Of a DNA stretch of 62,945 bases, positions 42,339 to 49,954 are shown piece by piece. Numbering within the stretch: the first letter of the stretch is position 1; every line of letters begins with the position of its first letter. A program made the translations under genes and the position numbers. The DNA is from an uncultured Collinsella sp. (GTDB lineage: Bacteria > Actinomycetota > Coriobacteriia > Coriobacteriales > Coriobacteriaceae). Location of the stretch: the NCBI GenBank assembly GCA_900543025.1, contig UQPP01000006.1, forward strand, positions 1-62,945. The letters are read 5' to 3'. The notes beneath the pieces are model-generated. The model worked only from the letters and a program-made list of their open reading frames with translations. It made no database searches and was not told the DNA's origin.

Positions 42339-43133
42339 ATGCTCGTTTATGTTCGCGGCGCCGGCGATATCGCCACGGGTGTCGCCGCTCGCTTGGTGCG
42401 CGCCGGCGTGTCGGTCGTTATGGCCGATATCGCGGTTCCCACGTGCATCCGCCGCACAATCAGTTTTTGCGAGGCTATTCGCCTGGGCGAGGCCCAGGTC
42501 GAGGGCATTCGCGCTCGCTTGGCGCAGACGCCGGCAGAGGCGCTCGAGATTACCCAAGCGGGGGATGTTGCCGTCGTGGTGGACCCTCAGGCCAAGATGC
42601 TCGATGAGCTTAAACCCGCGGCTGTGGTCGACGCGATTCTGGCCAAGCGCAACCTGGGCACCACGCGCGACATGGCGCCTACCGTCATCGCCGTGGGGCC
42701 GGGCTTTACCGCGCCGGTCGATTGCGACGCCGTGGTCGAGACCATGCGCGGGCATTTTTTGGGCCGTGTCATTACCCAGGGCTCGCCCCAGCCCAACACG
42801 GGCGTGCCGGGCGTGATCGCCGGCTATGGCAAGGAGCGCGTTATCCACAGCCCCGCCGCCGGCGTGTTTCGGTCCGACCGCGCAATCGGCGACATCGTGA
42901 GCGCCGGAGACGTGATTGGCTACGCGGGCGATACGCCCATGTGCACGCAGATCGATGGCTGCCTGCGCGGGCTTTTGGCGAACGGCGTGCAGGTGACTGA
43001 GGGCTTTAAATGCGCCGATGTCGATCCGCGCGGCGATGCCAGCTATATCAACTACATTTCGGACAAGGCGACGTCGGTCGGCGGCGGCGTGCTCGAGGCA
43101 CTCGCTATGCTCACCGATATCTTTAGAGGATAG
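42339..43133 (+). CDS. yqeB: Selenium-dependent Mo hydroxylase accessory protein YqeB
   Basis: A 264-aa protein of the YqeB/EF2563 family, found with selenium-dependent molybdenum hydroxylases. The N terminus VYVRGAGDIATGVAARLVRAG is a Rossmann-like nucleotide motif, GPGFTAPVDCDAVVETMRG is the family centre and PAAGVFRSDRAIGDIVSAG a later block. Its exact act is unknown; it is thought to help load the selenium cofactor. xdhC follows 9 bp later. Confidence 0.9.
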   Translation: MLVYVRGAGDIATGVAARLVRAGVSVVMADIAVPTCIRRTISFCEAIRLGEAQVEGIRARLAQTPAEALEITQAGDVAVVVDPQAKMLDELKPAAVVDAILAKRNLGTTRDMAPTVIAVGPGFTAPVDCDAVVETMRGHFLGRVITQGSPQPNTGVPGVIAGYGKERVIHSPAAGVFRSDRAIGDIVSAGDVIGYAGDTPMCTQIDGCLRGLLANGVQVTEGFKCADVDPRGDASYINYISDKATSVGGGVLEALAMLTDIFRG

Positions 43134-43142
43134 AAGGCGGCA

Positions 43143-44186
43143 ATGGAAAAGCTCGATGTTGTAAATGCGGCGCTTGCCGCCCTGCGTGCTGGCGAGACGT
43201 GCGAGCTCGTGGTCGTGGCCGGCACGGCGGGGTCGTCGCCGCGCGGCGTGGGCGCCTGGATGGCCGTCTTTGCCGACGGCAGCCAGGCGGGCACTATCGG
43301 CGGCGGCAAGATTGAGCTCTTTGCGCTGGATGAGGCGCGCGAACTCCTGAGCGCGGGACAGTCGCGTCTGGTCCGCTACGCCATGGGCGGCGAGAACTCC
43401 GATACCGGCATGATCTGCGGCGGAGCCATCTGCCTGTGCTATCTGCATCTGGATGCGACCCAGGCACCGTTGTTCCAGGAAATTGCCGACGTCTTGGTCT
43501 ATCGGCGCATCGGCGACTTCGTCATCGACTTTGAGCCGTTTATCGCGAGCGCGCTCGAGGGCGATGTGGCCGAGTACCATGGCGAGGCATCGCGCCATAC
43601 CATTGCGGGCTGCCCCGGGCTTTCACTGGTGGAGGAGGGGAGTAACGTCACCTACACTAATGCCGCCTCCGAGATTCCTCCCGCGCACATCGAGACGCTC
43701 TGCCCCGAGGGCCTGACCTATATCTTTGGCTGCGGACACGTGGGTGCCGCGACGGCGCGCGTGCTCACGGCGGCGGGCTTTGCCGTCGTGGCCTGCGATG
43801 ACCGCCCCGGCACGTTGACGCCCGAATGGGTGCCCGGTGTCTACGATCGTCGCCTGGTCGATTACAAGAACCTGAGCGAGCTGTGTCCCATCGGTCCGCG
43901 CGACTTGGTGGTCGTCGCCACGGCGGGTCACAAGTCCGATATCGACGTGGTGATTCAGGCCATGCGCGCCAAGCCTGCCTACCTGGGCTGTCTGGGTTCG
44001 CGCCGCAAGACGGCCTTTGTGCGTGCCCGCCTGGAGCAGGAAGGTTTTACGCAGGACCAGATCGACGAGCTGCACCTTCCGATCGGCGTTGCCATCGAGG
44101 CCGAGGACCCCGAGGAGATCGCCATCTCCATCGCCGCCGAGATGATCCACCTGCGCCGCACCAAACTCGTCCCCCGCAAGCGCTAA
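43143..44186 (+). CDS. xdhC: XdhC/CoxI-family molybdenum cofactor insertion protein
   Basis: A 347-aa chaperone-type protein that helps deliver and sulfurate (or selenate) the Mo cofactor. The N-terminal XdhC_CoxI domain shows AGTAGSSPRGVGAWMAV and TIGGGKIE. The C-terminal Rossmann domain carries YIFGCGHVGAATARVL near residue 200 and YLGCLGSRRKTAFVRARL. It is co-transcribed with yqeB. Its target is presumably the fused xanthine dehydrogenase at 19911. Confidence 0.9.
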   Translation: MEKLDVVNAALAALRAGETCELVVVAGTAGSSPRGVGAWMAVFADGSQAGTIGGGKIELFALDEARELLSAGQSRLVRYAMGGENSDTGMICGGAICLCYLHLDATQAPLFQEIADVLVYRRIGDFVIDFEPFIASALEGDVAEYHGEASRHTIAGCPGLSLVEEGSNVTYTNAASEIPPAHIETLCPEGLTYIFGCGHVGAATARVLTAAGFAVVACDDRPGTLTPEWVPGVYDRRLVDYKNLSELCPIGPRDLVVVATAGHKSDIDVVIQAMRAKPAYLGCLGSRRKTAFVRARLEQEGFTQDQIDELHLPIGVAIEAEDPEEIAISIAAEMIHLRRTKLVPRKR

Positions 44187-44203
44187 TCGCATCCCCACCA
44201 ATA

Positions 44204-44275
44204 AGTTGCGGTGAAATACGGACTGTTTAAGCCTGTTAGGCCGCCCAACAGTCCCTATTTCACCGCAACTGCTTT
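44204..44275 (+). repeat. 24-bp palindromic element, copy 2
   Basis: AGTTGCGGTGAAATACGGAC plus TGTT at 44204-44227 pairs with 44247-44270, with one mismatch. The arms match copy 1 at 41419, while the loops differ. A CTTTTTG run follows, so it may act as the terminator of yqeB-xdhC. Confidence 0.8.
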
Positions 44276-44497
44276 TTGGGACCCATTTGTGCGGGGGAGT
44301 TGTGGAGTTGTGCAGGCAGACGAGGTTTTTCTGGAAATACGCTCCCGATGCGCGTATAGTACCGATTGTTTTGTCGGCTCCTGCTGCGTCGAGTCCAAAC
44401 CGCAAAATGCCATGAGCGGCGCGGATGCAGCCAGGAGGCACGAGGACAACCCATCGTGGCCACGCCCCGTGCTTAAAACCCCAAGAAGGAGTGAACA
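44276..44497 (+). promoter_or_regulatory. Promoter and leader of the resumed spc operon
   Basis: TATAGT at 44355-44360 is a plausible -10, without a good -35. CTCCTGCTGC and GCAGCCAGGAG form a hairpin with one bulge in the leader, at about 44381-44447. GAAGGAG precedes rplE. Since the first half of the operon is terminated after rplX, a promoter must lie here or in the island. Confidence 0.5.
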
Positions 44498-45055
44498 ATG
44501 GCAGAAGAGAAGTATGTGCCGCGTCTGAAGACCAAGTACAACAACGAGGTCAAGCAGCAGCTTCAGGACAAGTTCCAGTACGAGAACGTCATGATGATCC
44601 CCAAGTTTGAGAAGATCGTCGTGAACATGGGTGTCGGCGAGGCCGCTACCGATTCCAAGGCCATCGACGGTGCCGTGCGCGACCTGCGCGCCATCACCGG
44701 CCAGCAGCCGATGATCACCCGTGCCCGCAAGTCCATCGCTACCTTCCGCCTGCGCGCTGGTATGCCGATCGGCTGCAAGGTTACCCTGCGTGGCGACCGT
44801 ATGTGGGAGTTCTTCGATCGTCTGACCTCCGTCGCGATCCCCCGTATCCGCGACTTCCGCGGCATCTCCGCCAAGAGCTTCGACGGCCGTGGTAACTTCT
44901 CCATGGGCGTCACCGAGCAGCTCATCTTCCCCGAGATCGACTTCGACTCCGTCGATCACCAGCGTGGTATGGACATCACTTTCGTGACCACCGCCAACAC
45001 CGATGAGGAGGCCAAGGCCCTTCTGGACGCCTTCGGTTTCCCGTTCAAGAAATAG
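44498..45055 (+). CDS. rplE: 50S ribosomal protein L5
   Basis: L5 (185 aa) binds 5S rRNA and bridges to the small-subunit head. MMIPKFEKIVVNMGVG, the P-site loop KSIATFRLRAGMPIGCKVTLRG and the end ITFVTTANTDEEAKALL are diagnostic. It is the first ribosomal gene after the island and normally follows rplX directly. Confidence 0.97.
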   Translation: MAEEKYVPRLKTKYNNEVKQQLQDKFQYENVMMIPKFEKIVVNMGVGEAATDSKAIDGAVRDLRAITGQQPMITRARKSIATFRLRAGMPIGCKVTLRGDRMWEFFDRLTSVAIPRIRDFRGISAKSFDGRGNFSMGVTEQLIFPEIDFDSVDHQRGMDITFVTTANTDEEAKALLDAFGFPFKK

Positions 45056-45070
45056 GTTCACCTGCCCTAT

Positions 45071-45100
45071 AAGCGCCGTTCCCACAAGGGGGCGGCGCTT
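45071..45100 (+). other. Hairpin between rplE and rpsZ
   Basis: AAGCGCCG at 45071-45078 pairs with CGGCGCTT at 45093-45100. No T tract follows. It is one of several such stems in the ribosomal spacers. Confidence 0.5.
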
Positions 45101-45134
45101 GGGGCGAACAATACTCTATGTGAGGAGGATATAA

Positions 45135-45320
45135 GTGGCTAAGACATCGATGATCGTCAAGTGCAATCGCAAGCAGAAGTTCTCTACTCGTGAGTACACG
45201 CGCTGCCAGCGCTGCGGCCGTCCGCACTCTGTGTACCGCAAGTTCGGCCTGTGCCGTGTCTGCTTCCGCGAGCTTGCACTCAAGGGCGAGCTTCCCGGCG
45301 TTAAGAAGGCCAGCTGGTAA
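45135..45320 (+). CDS. rpsZ: 30S ribosomal protein S14, zinc type
   Basis: S14 type Z (61 aa) with two CxxC pairs, YTRCQRCGRPH and GLCRVCFREL, forming the zinc site. It ends in the conserved PGVKKASW. The start is GTG with a GAGGAGG site 7 bases upstream. It binds 16S rRNA in the head and assembles late. Confidence 0.96.
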   Translation: MAKTSMIVKCNRKQKFSTREYTRCQRCGRPHSVYRKFGLCRVCFRELALKGELPGVKKASW

Positions 45321-45439
45321 GTCACTACCAGCGTTTCAAGCACCAGTTTGGAACAGGGAAAACGCGCTAAAAAGGCTTTGCCGTTAAGGGCGGCGAAGAA
45401 CCAAGAGCACGTGTTCATCAAGAACGAAGGAGAATCTGT

Positions 45440-45838
45440 ATGAACCTTACAGACCCGATCGCAGATATGCTTACGCGCATCCGTAACGCTAACTCTGTGA
45501 ACAAGGCCACGGTCTCCATGCCGAGCAGCAAGAAGCTCGTCGAGATCGCTCGTGTTCTGCACGAGGAGGGCTACATCGAGGGCTACGATGTCGAGGACAC
45601 CGTTCCCCAGAAGACTCTGCACATCACGCTTAAGTATGGTCCCAAGAAGGCTAAGGTCATCAACGGCATCCGCCGCATTTCCAAGCCGGGCCTGCGTAAG
45701 TACACCGGCGTTGCCGACATGCCCCGCGTCCGCGGTGGCCTTGGTACCGCCATTATTTCCACCAGCCATGGCGTCATGACCGACCGCGATGCTCGCAAGC
45801 ACAACGTCGGCGGCGAGATCATCGCTTACGTCTGGTAA
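45440..45838 (+). CDS. rpsH: 30S ribosomal protein S8
   Basis: S8 (132 aa) is a primary 16S rRNA binder and in some bacteria the spc autoregulator. DPIADMLTRIRNAN opens it and ISTSHGVMTDRDARKHNVGGE closes it. AAGGAG precedes the ATG. The 119-bp spacer before it shows no clear S8-site mimic that I could identify. Confidence 0.97.
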   Translation: MNLTDPIADMLTRIRNANSVNKATVSMPSSKKLVEIARVLHEEGYIEGYDVEDTVPQKTLHITLKYGPKKAKVINGIRRISKPGLRKYTGVADMPRVRGGLGTAIISTSHGVMTDRDARKHNVGGEIIAYVW

Positions 45839-45871
45839 TTCGCTCGGTAGGTAGAAGGAAAGGAGATCACC

Positions 45872-46408
45872 GTGTCTCGTATCGGTAATAAGCCTGTCCA
45901 GATTCCCGCCGGAGTCGAAGTGGCAGTCAACGGCAACAACGTTGTCGTCAAGGGCCCCAAGGGCCAGCTCGAGCTCGATGTCTTTGAGAAGCTCGCTATC
46001 AACGTCGAGGACAACGTCCTCACCGTTTCCCGTCCCGACGACGAGCGTGAGACCCGTGCCCGCCACGGCCTCACCCGCGCCCTCATCCACAACATGGTTG
46101 TTGGCGTTTCCGAGGGCTTCGAGAAGAAGCTCGAGCTCGCCGGCGTCGGTTACCGCGTGCAGCAGAAGGGCAAGAACCTCGAGTTCTCCCTGGGCTTCTC
46201 GCACCCCGTGATCGTCGAGGCTCCCGAGGGCATCACCTTCGAGGTTCCCGACAACACCCACGTGAACGTCAAGGGTATCAACAAGCAGCAGGTCGGTCAG
46301 ATCGCCGCTGAGATCCGCGGCCATCGTCCTCCCGAGCCTTACAAGGGCAAGGGTATCCACTACGTTGGCGAGCACATCCGCCGCAAGCTGGGTAAGGCCG
46401 CCAAGTAG
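45872..46408 (+). CDS. rplF: 50S ribosomal protein L6
   Basis: L6 (178 aa) lies near the factor-binding site. SRIGNKPVQIPAGVEV starts it, and the L6 signature PEPYKGKGIHYVGE is near the C terminus. The start is GTG with AAAGGAG upstream. A hairpin at 46434-46455 separates it from rplR. Confidence 0.97.
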   Translation: MSRIGNKPVQIPAGVEVAVNGNNVVVKGPKGQLELDVFEKLAINVEDNVLTVSRPDDERETRARHGLTRALIHNMVVGVSEGFEKKLELAGVGYRVQQKGKNLEFSLGFSHPVIVEAPEGITFEVPDNTHVNVKGINKQQVGQIAAEIRGHRPPEPYKGKGIHYVGEHIRRKLGKAAK

Positions 46409-46433
46409 TCGTAACCGACTCACTCGCATAAGA

Positions 46434-46455
46434 CCAGCACCCCGTCAGGTGCTGG
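46434..46455 (+). other. Hairpin between rplF and rplR
   Basis: CCAGCACC at 46434-46441 pairs with GGTGCTGG at 46448-46455. There is no T tract right after it; CTTTTTAGGAG, the rplR ribosome-binding region, follows about 10 bases later. Confidence 0.5.
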
Positions 46456-46483
46456 CAAGATCAACCTTTTTAGGAGTTTACGT

Positions 46484-46852
46484 ATGAACAAGCATAAGGC
46501 GAAGCTGGAAGGCCTCAAGCGTCGTCAGCGTCGTGTTCGCGGCAAGGTCTCGGGTACCTCCGAGCGTCCGCGTCTTCGCGTGACCCGTACTAACGCCAAC
46601 ATCTATGCCCAGATCATCGACGACAGCAAGGGCTCCAGCCTGACGCTCGTCTCTGCCTCGACCCTCGAGGCCGAGTTCAAGGGCACCCACACCTCGAACA
46701 AGGAGGCTGCGGAGAAGGTCGGTCAGCTCGTTGGCAAGCGCGCCATCGAGGCCGGCATCACCAAGGTCGCCTTCGATCGCGGTGGCCGTATCTACCATGG
46801 CCGCGTCAAGGCCCTCGCCGACGGTGCTCGTGCCGCCGGTCTCGAGTTCTAG
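46484..46852 (+). CDS. rplR: 50S ribosomal protein L18
   Basis: L18 (122 aa) binds 5S rRNA with L5. RRQRRVRGKVSGTSERPRL and the C-terminal FDRGGRIYHGRVKALADGAR are diagnostic. TAGGAG precedes the ATG. Confidence 0.97.
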   Translation: MNKHKAKLEGLKRRQRRVRGKVSGTSERPRLRVTRTNANIYAQIIDDSKGSSLTLVSASTLEAEFKGTHTSNKEAAEKVGQLVGKRAIEAGITKVAFDRGGRIYHGRVKALADGARAAGLEF

Positions 46853-46866
46853 GAGGTATGTAGCAC

Positions 46867-47391
46867 ATGGCTCGTAATCAGAAGCAGCAGCGCGAGGCCT
46901 CCGAGTTCGAGGAGCGCGTCGTTTACATCAACCGCGTGTCGAAGACCGTCAAGGGTGGTCGTCGCATGAGCCTCGTCGCTCTCGTCGTCGTTGGCGACGG
47001 CAAGGGCAACGTCGGCGTTGGCATGGGCAAGTCCGCTGAGGTGCCCATGGCCATCTCCAAGGCATCTCTCGATGCCAAGAAGAACATGTTCCACGTGCCG
47101 GTGACCGAGCAGGGCACCATCCCGCACGAGGTTCTCGGCCACTTTGGTGCCGGCCGCATCATCATCAAGCCCGCTGTCGAGGGTACCGGCGTTATCGCCG
47201 GCGGCGCTGTGCGTCCCCTCTTTGAGCTTGCTGGCATCAAGAACGTCCTGTCCAAGTCCCTCGGTACCGACAACGGCCTCAACATCATCAAGGCTGCCGT
47301 CGAGGGCCTCAAGGAGCTCTCCAGCCCTGAGGACGTCGCGGCTCGCCGTGGCCTGACGGTCTCCGAGATGTTCGTCGGTAAGGAGAACTAA
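46867..47391 (+). CDS. rpsE: 30S ribosomal protein S5
   Basis: S5 (174 aa) sits at the mRNA entry and influences fidelity. EERVVYINRVSKTVKGGRR is the double-stranded RNA-binding start, and the loop GDGKGNVGVGMGKSAEVP is complete. AGGAGG precedes the ATG. rpmD begins 2 bp after the stop. Confidence 0.97.
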   Translation: MARNQKQQREASEFEERVVYINRVSKTVKGGRRMSLVALVVVGDGKGNVGVGMGKSAEVPMAISKASLDAKKNMFHVPVTEQGTIPHEVLGHFGAGRIIIKPAVEGTGVIAGGAVRPLFELAGIKNVLSKSLGTDNGLNIIKAAVEGLKELSSPEDVAARRGLTVSEMFVGKEN

Positions 47392-47393
47392 GC

Positions 47394-47576
47394 ATGGCTG
47401 ACACCATCAAGATCAAGCAGGTCCGCAGCACCAACGGTTGCAAGCAGGACCAGGTCCGTACTGTCCGTGCCCTCGGTCTCCACAGGATCCGCGAGGTTCG
47501 CGAGATTGCTGACAACGAGTCCGTCCGCGGCATGATCTTCAAGGTCAAGCACCTTGTCGAGATTGTAGAGGAGTAG
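47394..47576 (+). CDS. rpmD: 50S ribosomal protein L30
   Basis: L30 (60 aa). IKIKQVRSTNGCKQDQ and VRALGLHRIREVRE are typical of the family. It sits tightly between rpsE and rplO, with AAGGAG inside the rpsE end. Confidence 0.96.
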   Translation: MADTIKIKQVRSTNGCKQDQVRTVRALGLHRIREVREIADNESVRGMIFKVKHLVEIVEE

Positions 47577-47579
47577 CAA

Positions 47580-48029
47580 ATGCAGCTTCACGATCTTACT
47601 CCCGCGCCCGGTTCCACCAAGAACCGCAAGCGTGTCGGCCGTGGCAATTCTTCGGGTCACGGCACCACTTCTGGCCGCGGTCAGAAGGGCCAGGGTTCCC
47701 GCTCTGGCGGCACCAAGGGTGCCGGCTTCGAGGGTGGCCAGACTCCGCTGGCTATGCGCCTGCCCAAGCTTCCGGGCTTCCGTAACCCCCGTCGTATCGA
47801 GTACACCGCTGTTAACGTTGAGCGTCTCGAGCGTAAGTTCGAGGACGGCGCTGTGATCGACGGTGCCGCTCTTAAGGCCGCTCGCATCACCAAGAGCGAG
47901 TTCGAGCCCGTCAAGGTGCTCGGCAATGGTGAGCTCACCAAGAAGTTCACGGTCAAGGTCGACAAGGTCAGCGCTTCTGCGCAGGCCAAGATCGAGGCCG
48001 CCGGCGGAAAGGTCGAGCTGCCGTGCTAA
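47580..48029 (+). CDS. rplO: 50S ribosomal protein L15
   Basis: L15 (149 aa) is a late assembly protein. MQLHDLTPAPGSTKNRKRVG and the Gly/Arg-rich arm GHGTTSGRGQKGQGSRSGG are diagnostic. Its last codons overlap the GTG start of secY by 7 bases, so the two are coupled. Confidence 0.97.
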   Translation: MQLHDLTPAPGSTKNRKRVGRGNSSGHGTTSGRGQKGQGSRSGGTKGAGFEGGQTPLAMRLPKLPGFRNPRRIEYTAVNVERLERKFEDGAVIDGAALKAARITKSEFEPVKVLGNGELTKKFTVKVDKVSASAQAKIEAAGGKVELPC

Positions 48030-49309
48030 ATGGTCTTAAGAATGCTTTCCGCATCAAAGAATTGCGCGAAAAGATTCTTTTTACCATAGCTATGCTCGTC
48101 GTGTACCGCATTGGTGCGCACGTTCCTGTGCCCGGCATTCCCTTCCAGGGGATGCTGGGCCTTTTCTCGACCGATAACAATTCGGTCGCCGCAGGTGCTA
48201 TGGCCCTCCTGAATCTTTTCTCTGGCGGTGCGTTGAGCTATGTGTCGGTGTTTTCGCTGGGCATCATGCCTTACATCACCAGCTCGATCATCCTCCAGAT
48301 GCTCCAGGCCGTCGTGCCTTCCCTGCATGAGCTTGCCCGCGAGGGCGAGGTCGGTCAGACCAAGATTACGCAGTATTCGCGTTACCTCACCCTGGCTCTG
48401 GCAATCCTCAACTCCGTGGGTTACCTCTTCCTCTTTAAGAGCTTCGGCATCAGCTTCAATGGCGCCGGCGCTCCCGAGATCATCTTCGACCTCATGATCG
48501 TCGGTACACTCACCGCGGGCGCCATGCTGATCATGTGGATTGGTGAGCTCATCACCCAGCGCGGTATCGGCAATGGCATGTCGCTGATCATCTTCGCGAA
48601 CATCATGGCCGGTCTGCCGCAGGCTATCTTCTCCAGCACCGAGGGCAATGCCGGTGGCATCATCACCATGGTGATCATCTGCGCCATCATCCTGCTGGTT
48701 ATCCCGCTGATTGTTTTCCTTGAGCGCGGCCAGCGCCGCATCCCGGTCTCCTACGCTAAGCGCGTCGTGGGCCGTCGCATGATGGGTGGCCAGACCACCT
48801 ACCTGCCCATCAAGGTCAACACCGCGGGTGTCGTGCCGATCATCTTCGCTTCGGCGCTGCTGTACTTCCCGGCTCAGATTGCCGTGTTCTTCCCCGGCAT
48901 CGGCTGGATTCAGGCAGTTGCCTCTGCGCTTTCGCGCGGCTGGCTCAACTGGGTGCTTAACGTTGTCCTCATCGTGTTCTTCGCGTACTTCTACACCTCC
49001 ATGGTGTTCAACCCCGATGACACGGCCGACAACCTTAAGAAGCAGGGCGGCTTTATTCCGGGCGTGCGTCCGGGTAGGGCTACCGCGGCCTACATCAAGA
49101 ACGCGCTCAACAAGATCACGCTTCCCAGCGCTGTCTTTTTGGCGCTCATCGCCATCGTGCCTTCGATCATCTTCTCCTTCACGGGTAACCAGCTGATTCA
49201 GGCATTTGGCGGCACGTCCATCCTCATCATGGTCGGCGTCGTGCTCGACACGGTCGATAAGCTCGAAGGCCAGATCAAGATGTATGATTACGATGGATTC
49301 TTTAAATAG
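48023..49309 (+). CDS. secY: Protein translocase subunit SecY
   Basis: SecY (428 aa) is the 10-span channel of the Sec translocon in the cytoplasmic membrane. The signature GIMPYITSSIILQML is in span 2, and the cytoplasmic loop RRIPVSYAKRVVGRRMMGG binds ribosome and SecA. The plug region IPFQGMLGLFST follows span 1. GTG at 48023 overlaps rplO; GGAAAGG lies upstream. Confidence 0.97.
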   Translation: MLNGLKNAFRIKELREKILFTIAMLVVYRIGAHVPVPGIPFQGMLGLFSTDNNSVAAGAMALLNLFSGGALSYVSVFSLGIMPYITSSIILQMLQAVVPSLHELAREGEVGQTKITQYSRYLTLALAILNSVGYLFLFKSFGISFNGAGAPEIIFDLMIVGTLTAGAMLIMWIGELITQRGIGNGMSLIIFANIMAGLPQAIFSSTEGNAGGIITMVIICAIILLVIPLIVFLERGQRRIPVSYAKRVVGRRMMGGQTTYLPIKVNTAGVVPIIFASALLYFPAQIAVFFPGIGWIQAVASALSRGWLNWVLNVVLIVFFAYFYTSMVFNPDDTADNLKKQGGFIPGVRPGRATAAYIKNALNKITLPSAVFLALIAIVPSIIFSFTGNQLIQAFGGTSILIMVGVVLDTVDKLEGQIKMYDYDGFFK

Positions 49310-49327
49310 GCTAGAGGAGGATTGCTC

Positions 49328-49954
49328 ATGAACCTCGTATTGCTCGGAGCTCCGGGTGCCGGTAAGGGCACCGTCGCACAGGAGCTCGTCGCCGAGTTTG
49401 GCGTCGCCCACATTTCCACGGGCGACCTGCTGCGTGCTGCCGTCAAGGGTGGCACCGAGCTTGGTATTCAGGCTAAGAAGTACATGGACGCTGGCGAGCT
49501 CGTTCCCGACCAGCTCGTGATCGACCTTGTCAAGGAGCGCCTTGCCGCCGATGATGCCCAGCAGGGCTTCATCCTCGACGGGTTCCCGCGCAACACCGCC
49601 CAGGCTGTGACGCTCGATTCCGAGCTCTCTGCCATGGGTCGCGAGATCGACTGTGCCCTTCTGGTCGATGTGGCCCCCGAGGTCATTATCGATCGCCTGT
49701 CTTCGCGTCGCACCTGCCGCGCCTGCGGTTACACCGGCACCGCTGCCGATGCTACCTGCCCCAAGTGCGGTGGCGAGATGTATCAGCGCGACGACGACAA
49801 GCCTGAGACCATCAAGAACCGTCTCGACGTCTACGAGAAGTCCACGAGCCCGCTCGTCGACTACTATCGTGGCCAGGGTCTGCTCAAGTCGGTCAACGGT
49901 GACCAGGCTCGCGAGACCGTGTACGGGGATGTCAAAGAGGCTCTCGGTCTATGA
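49328..49954 (+). CDS. adk: Adenylate kinase
   Basis: Adk (208 aa) makes two ADP from ATP and AMP. The P-loop is LLGAPGAGKGTVAQ, the AMP site DGFPRNTAQA, and the LID has four cysteines (CRACGYTG and CPKCGG) for zinc. ATG at 49328 is preferred over TTG at 49322, being 7 bases after GAGGAGG. Its stop overlaps the map ATG (ATGA). Confidence 0.96.
   Translation: MNLVLLGAPGAGKGTVAQELVAEFGVAHISTGDLLRAAVKGGTELGIQAKKYMDAGELVPDQLVIDLVKERLAADDAQQGFILDGFPRNTAQAVTLDSELSAMGREIDCALLVDVAPEVIIDRLSSRRTCRACGYTGTAADATCPKCGGEMYQRDDDKPETIKNRLDVYEKSTSPLVDYYRGQGLLKSVNGDQARETVYGDVKEALGL

Noticed and set aside
44378..44530. A small ORF in the rplE leader
   Set aside because: The frame MSGADAARRHEDN runs into rplE out of frame and lacks a ribosome-binding site.
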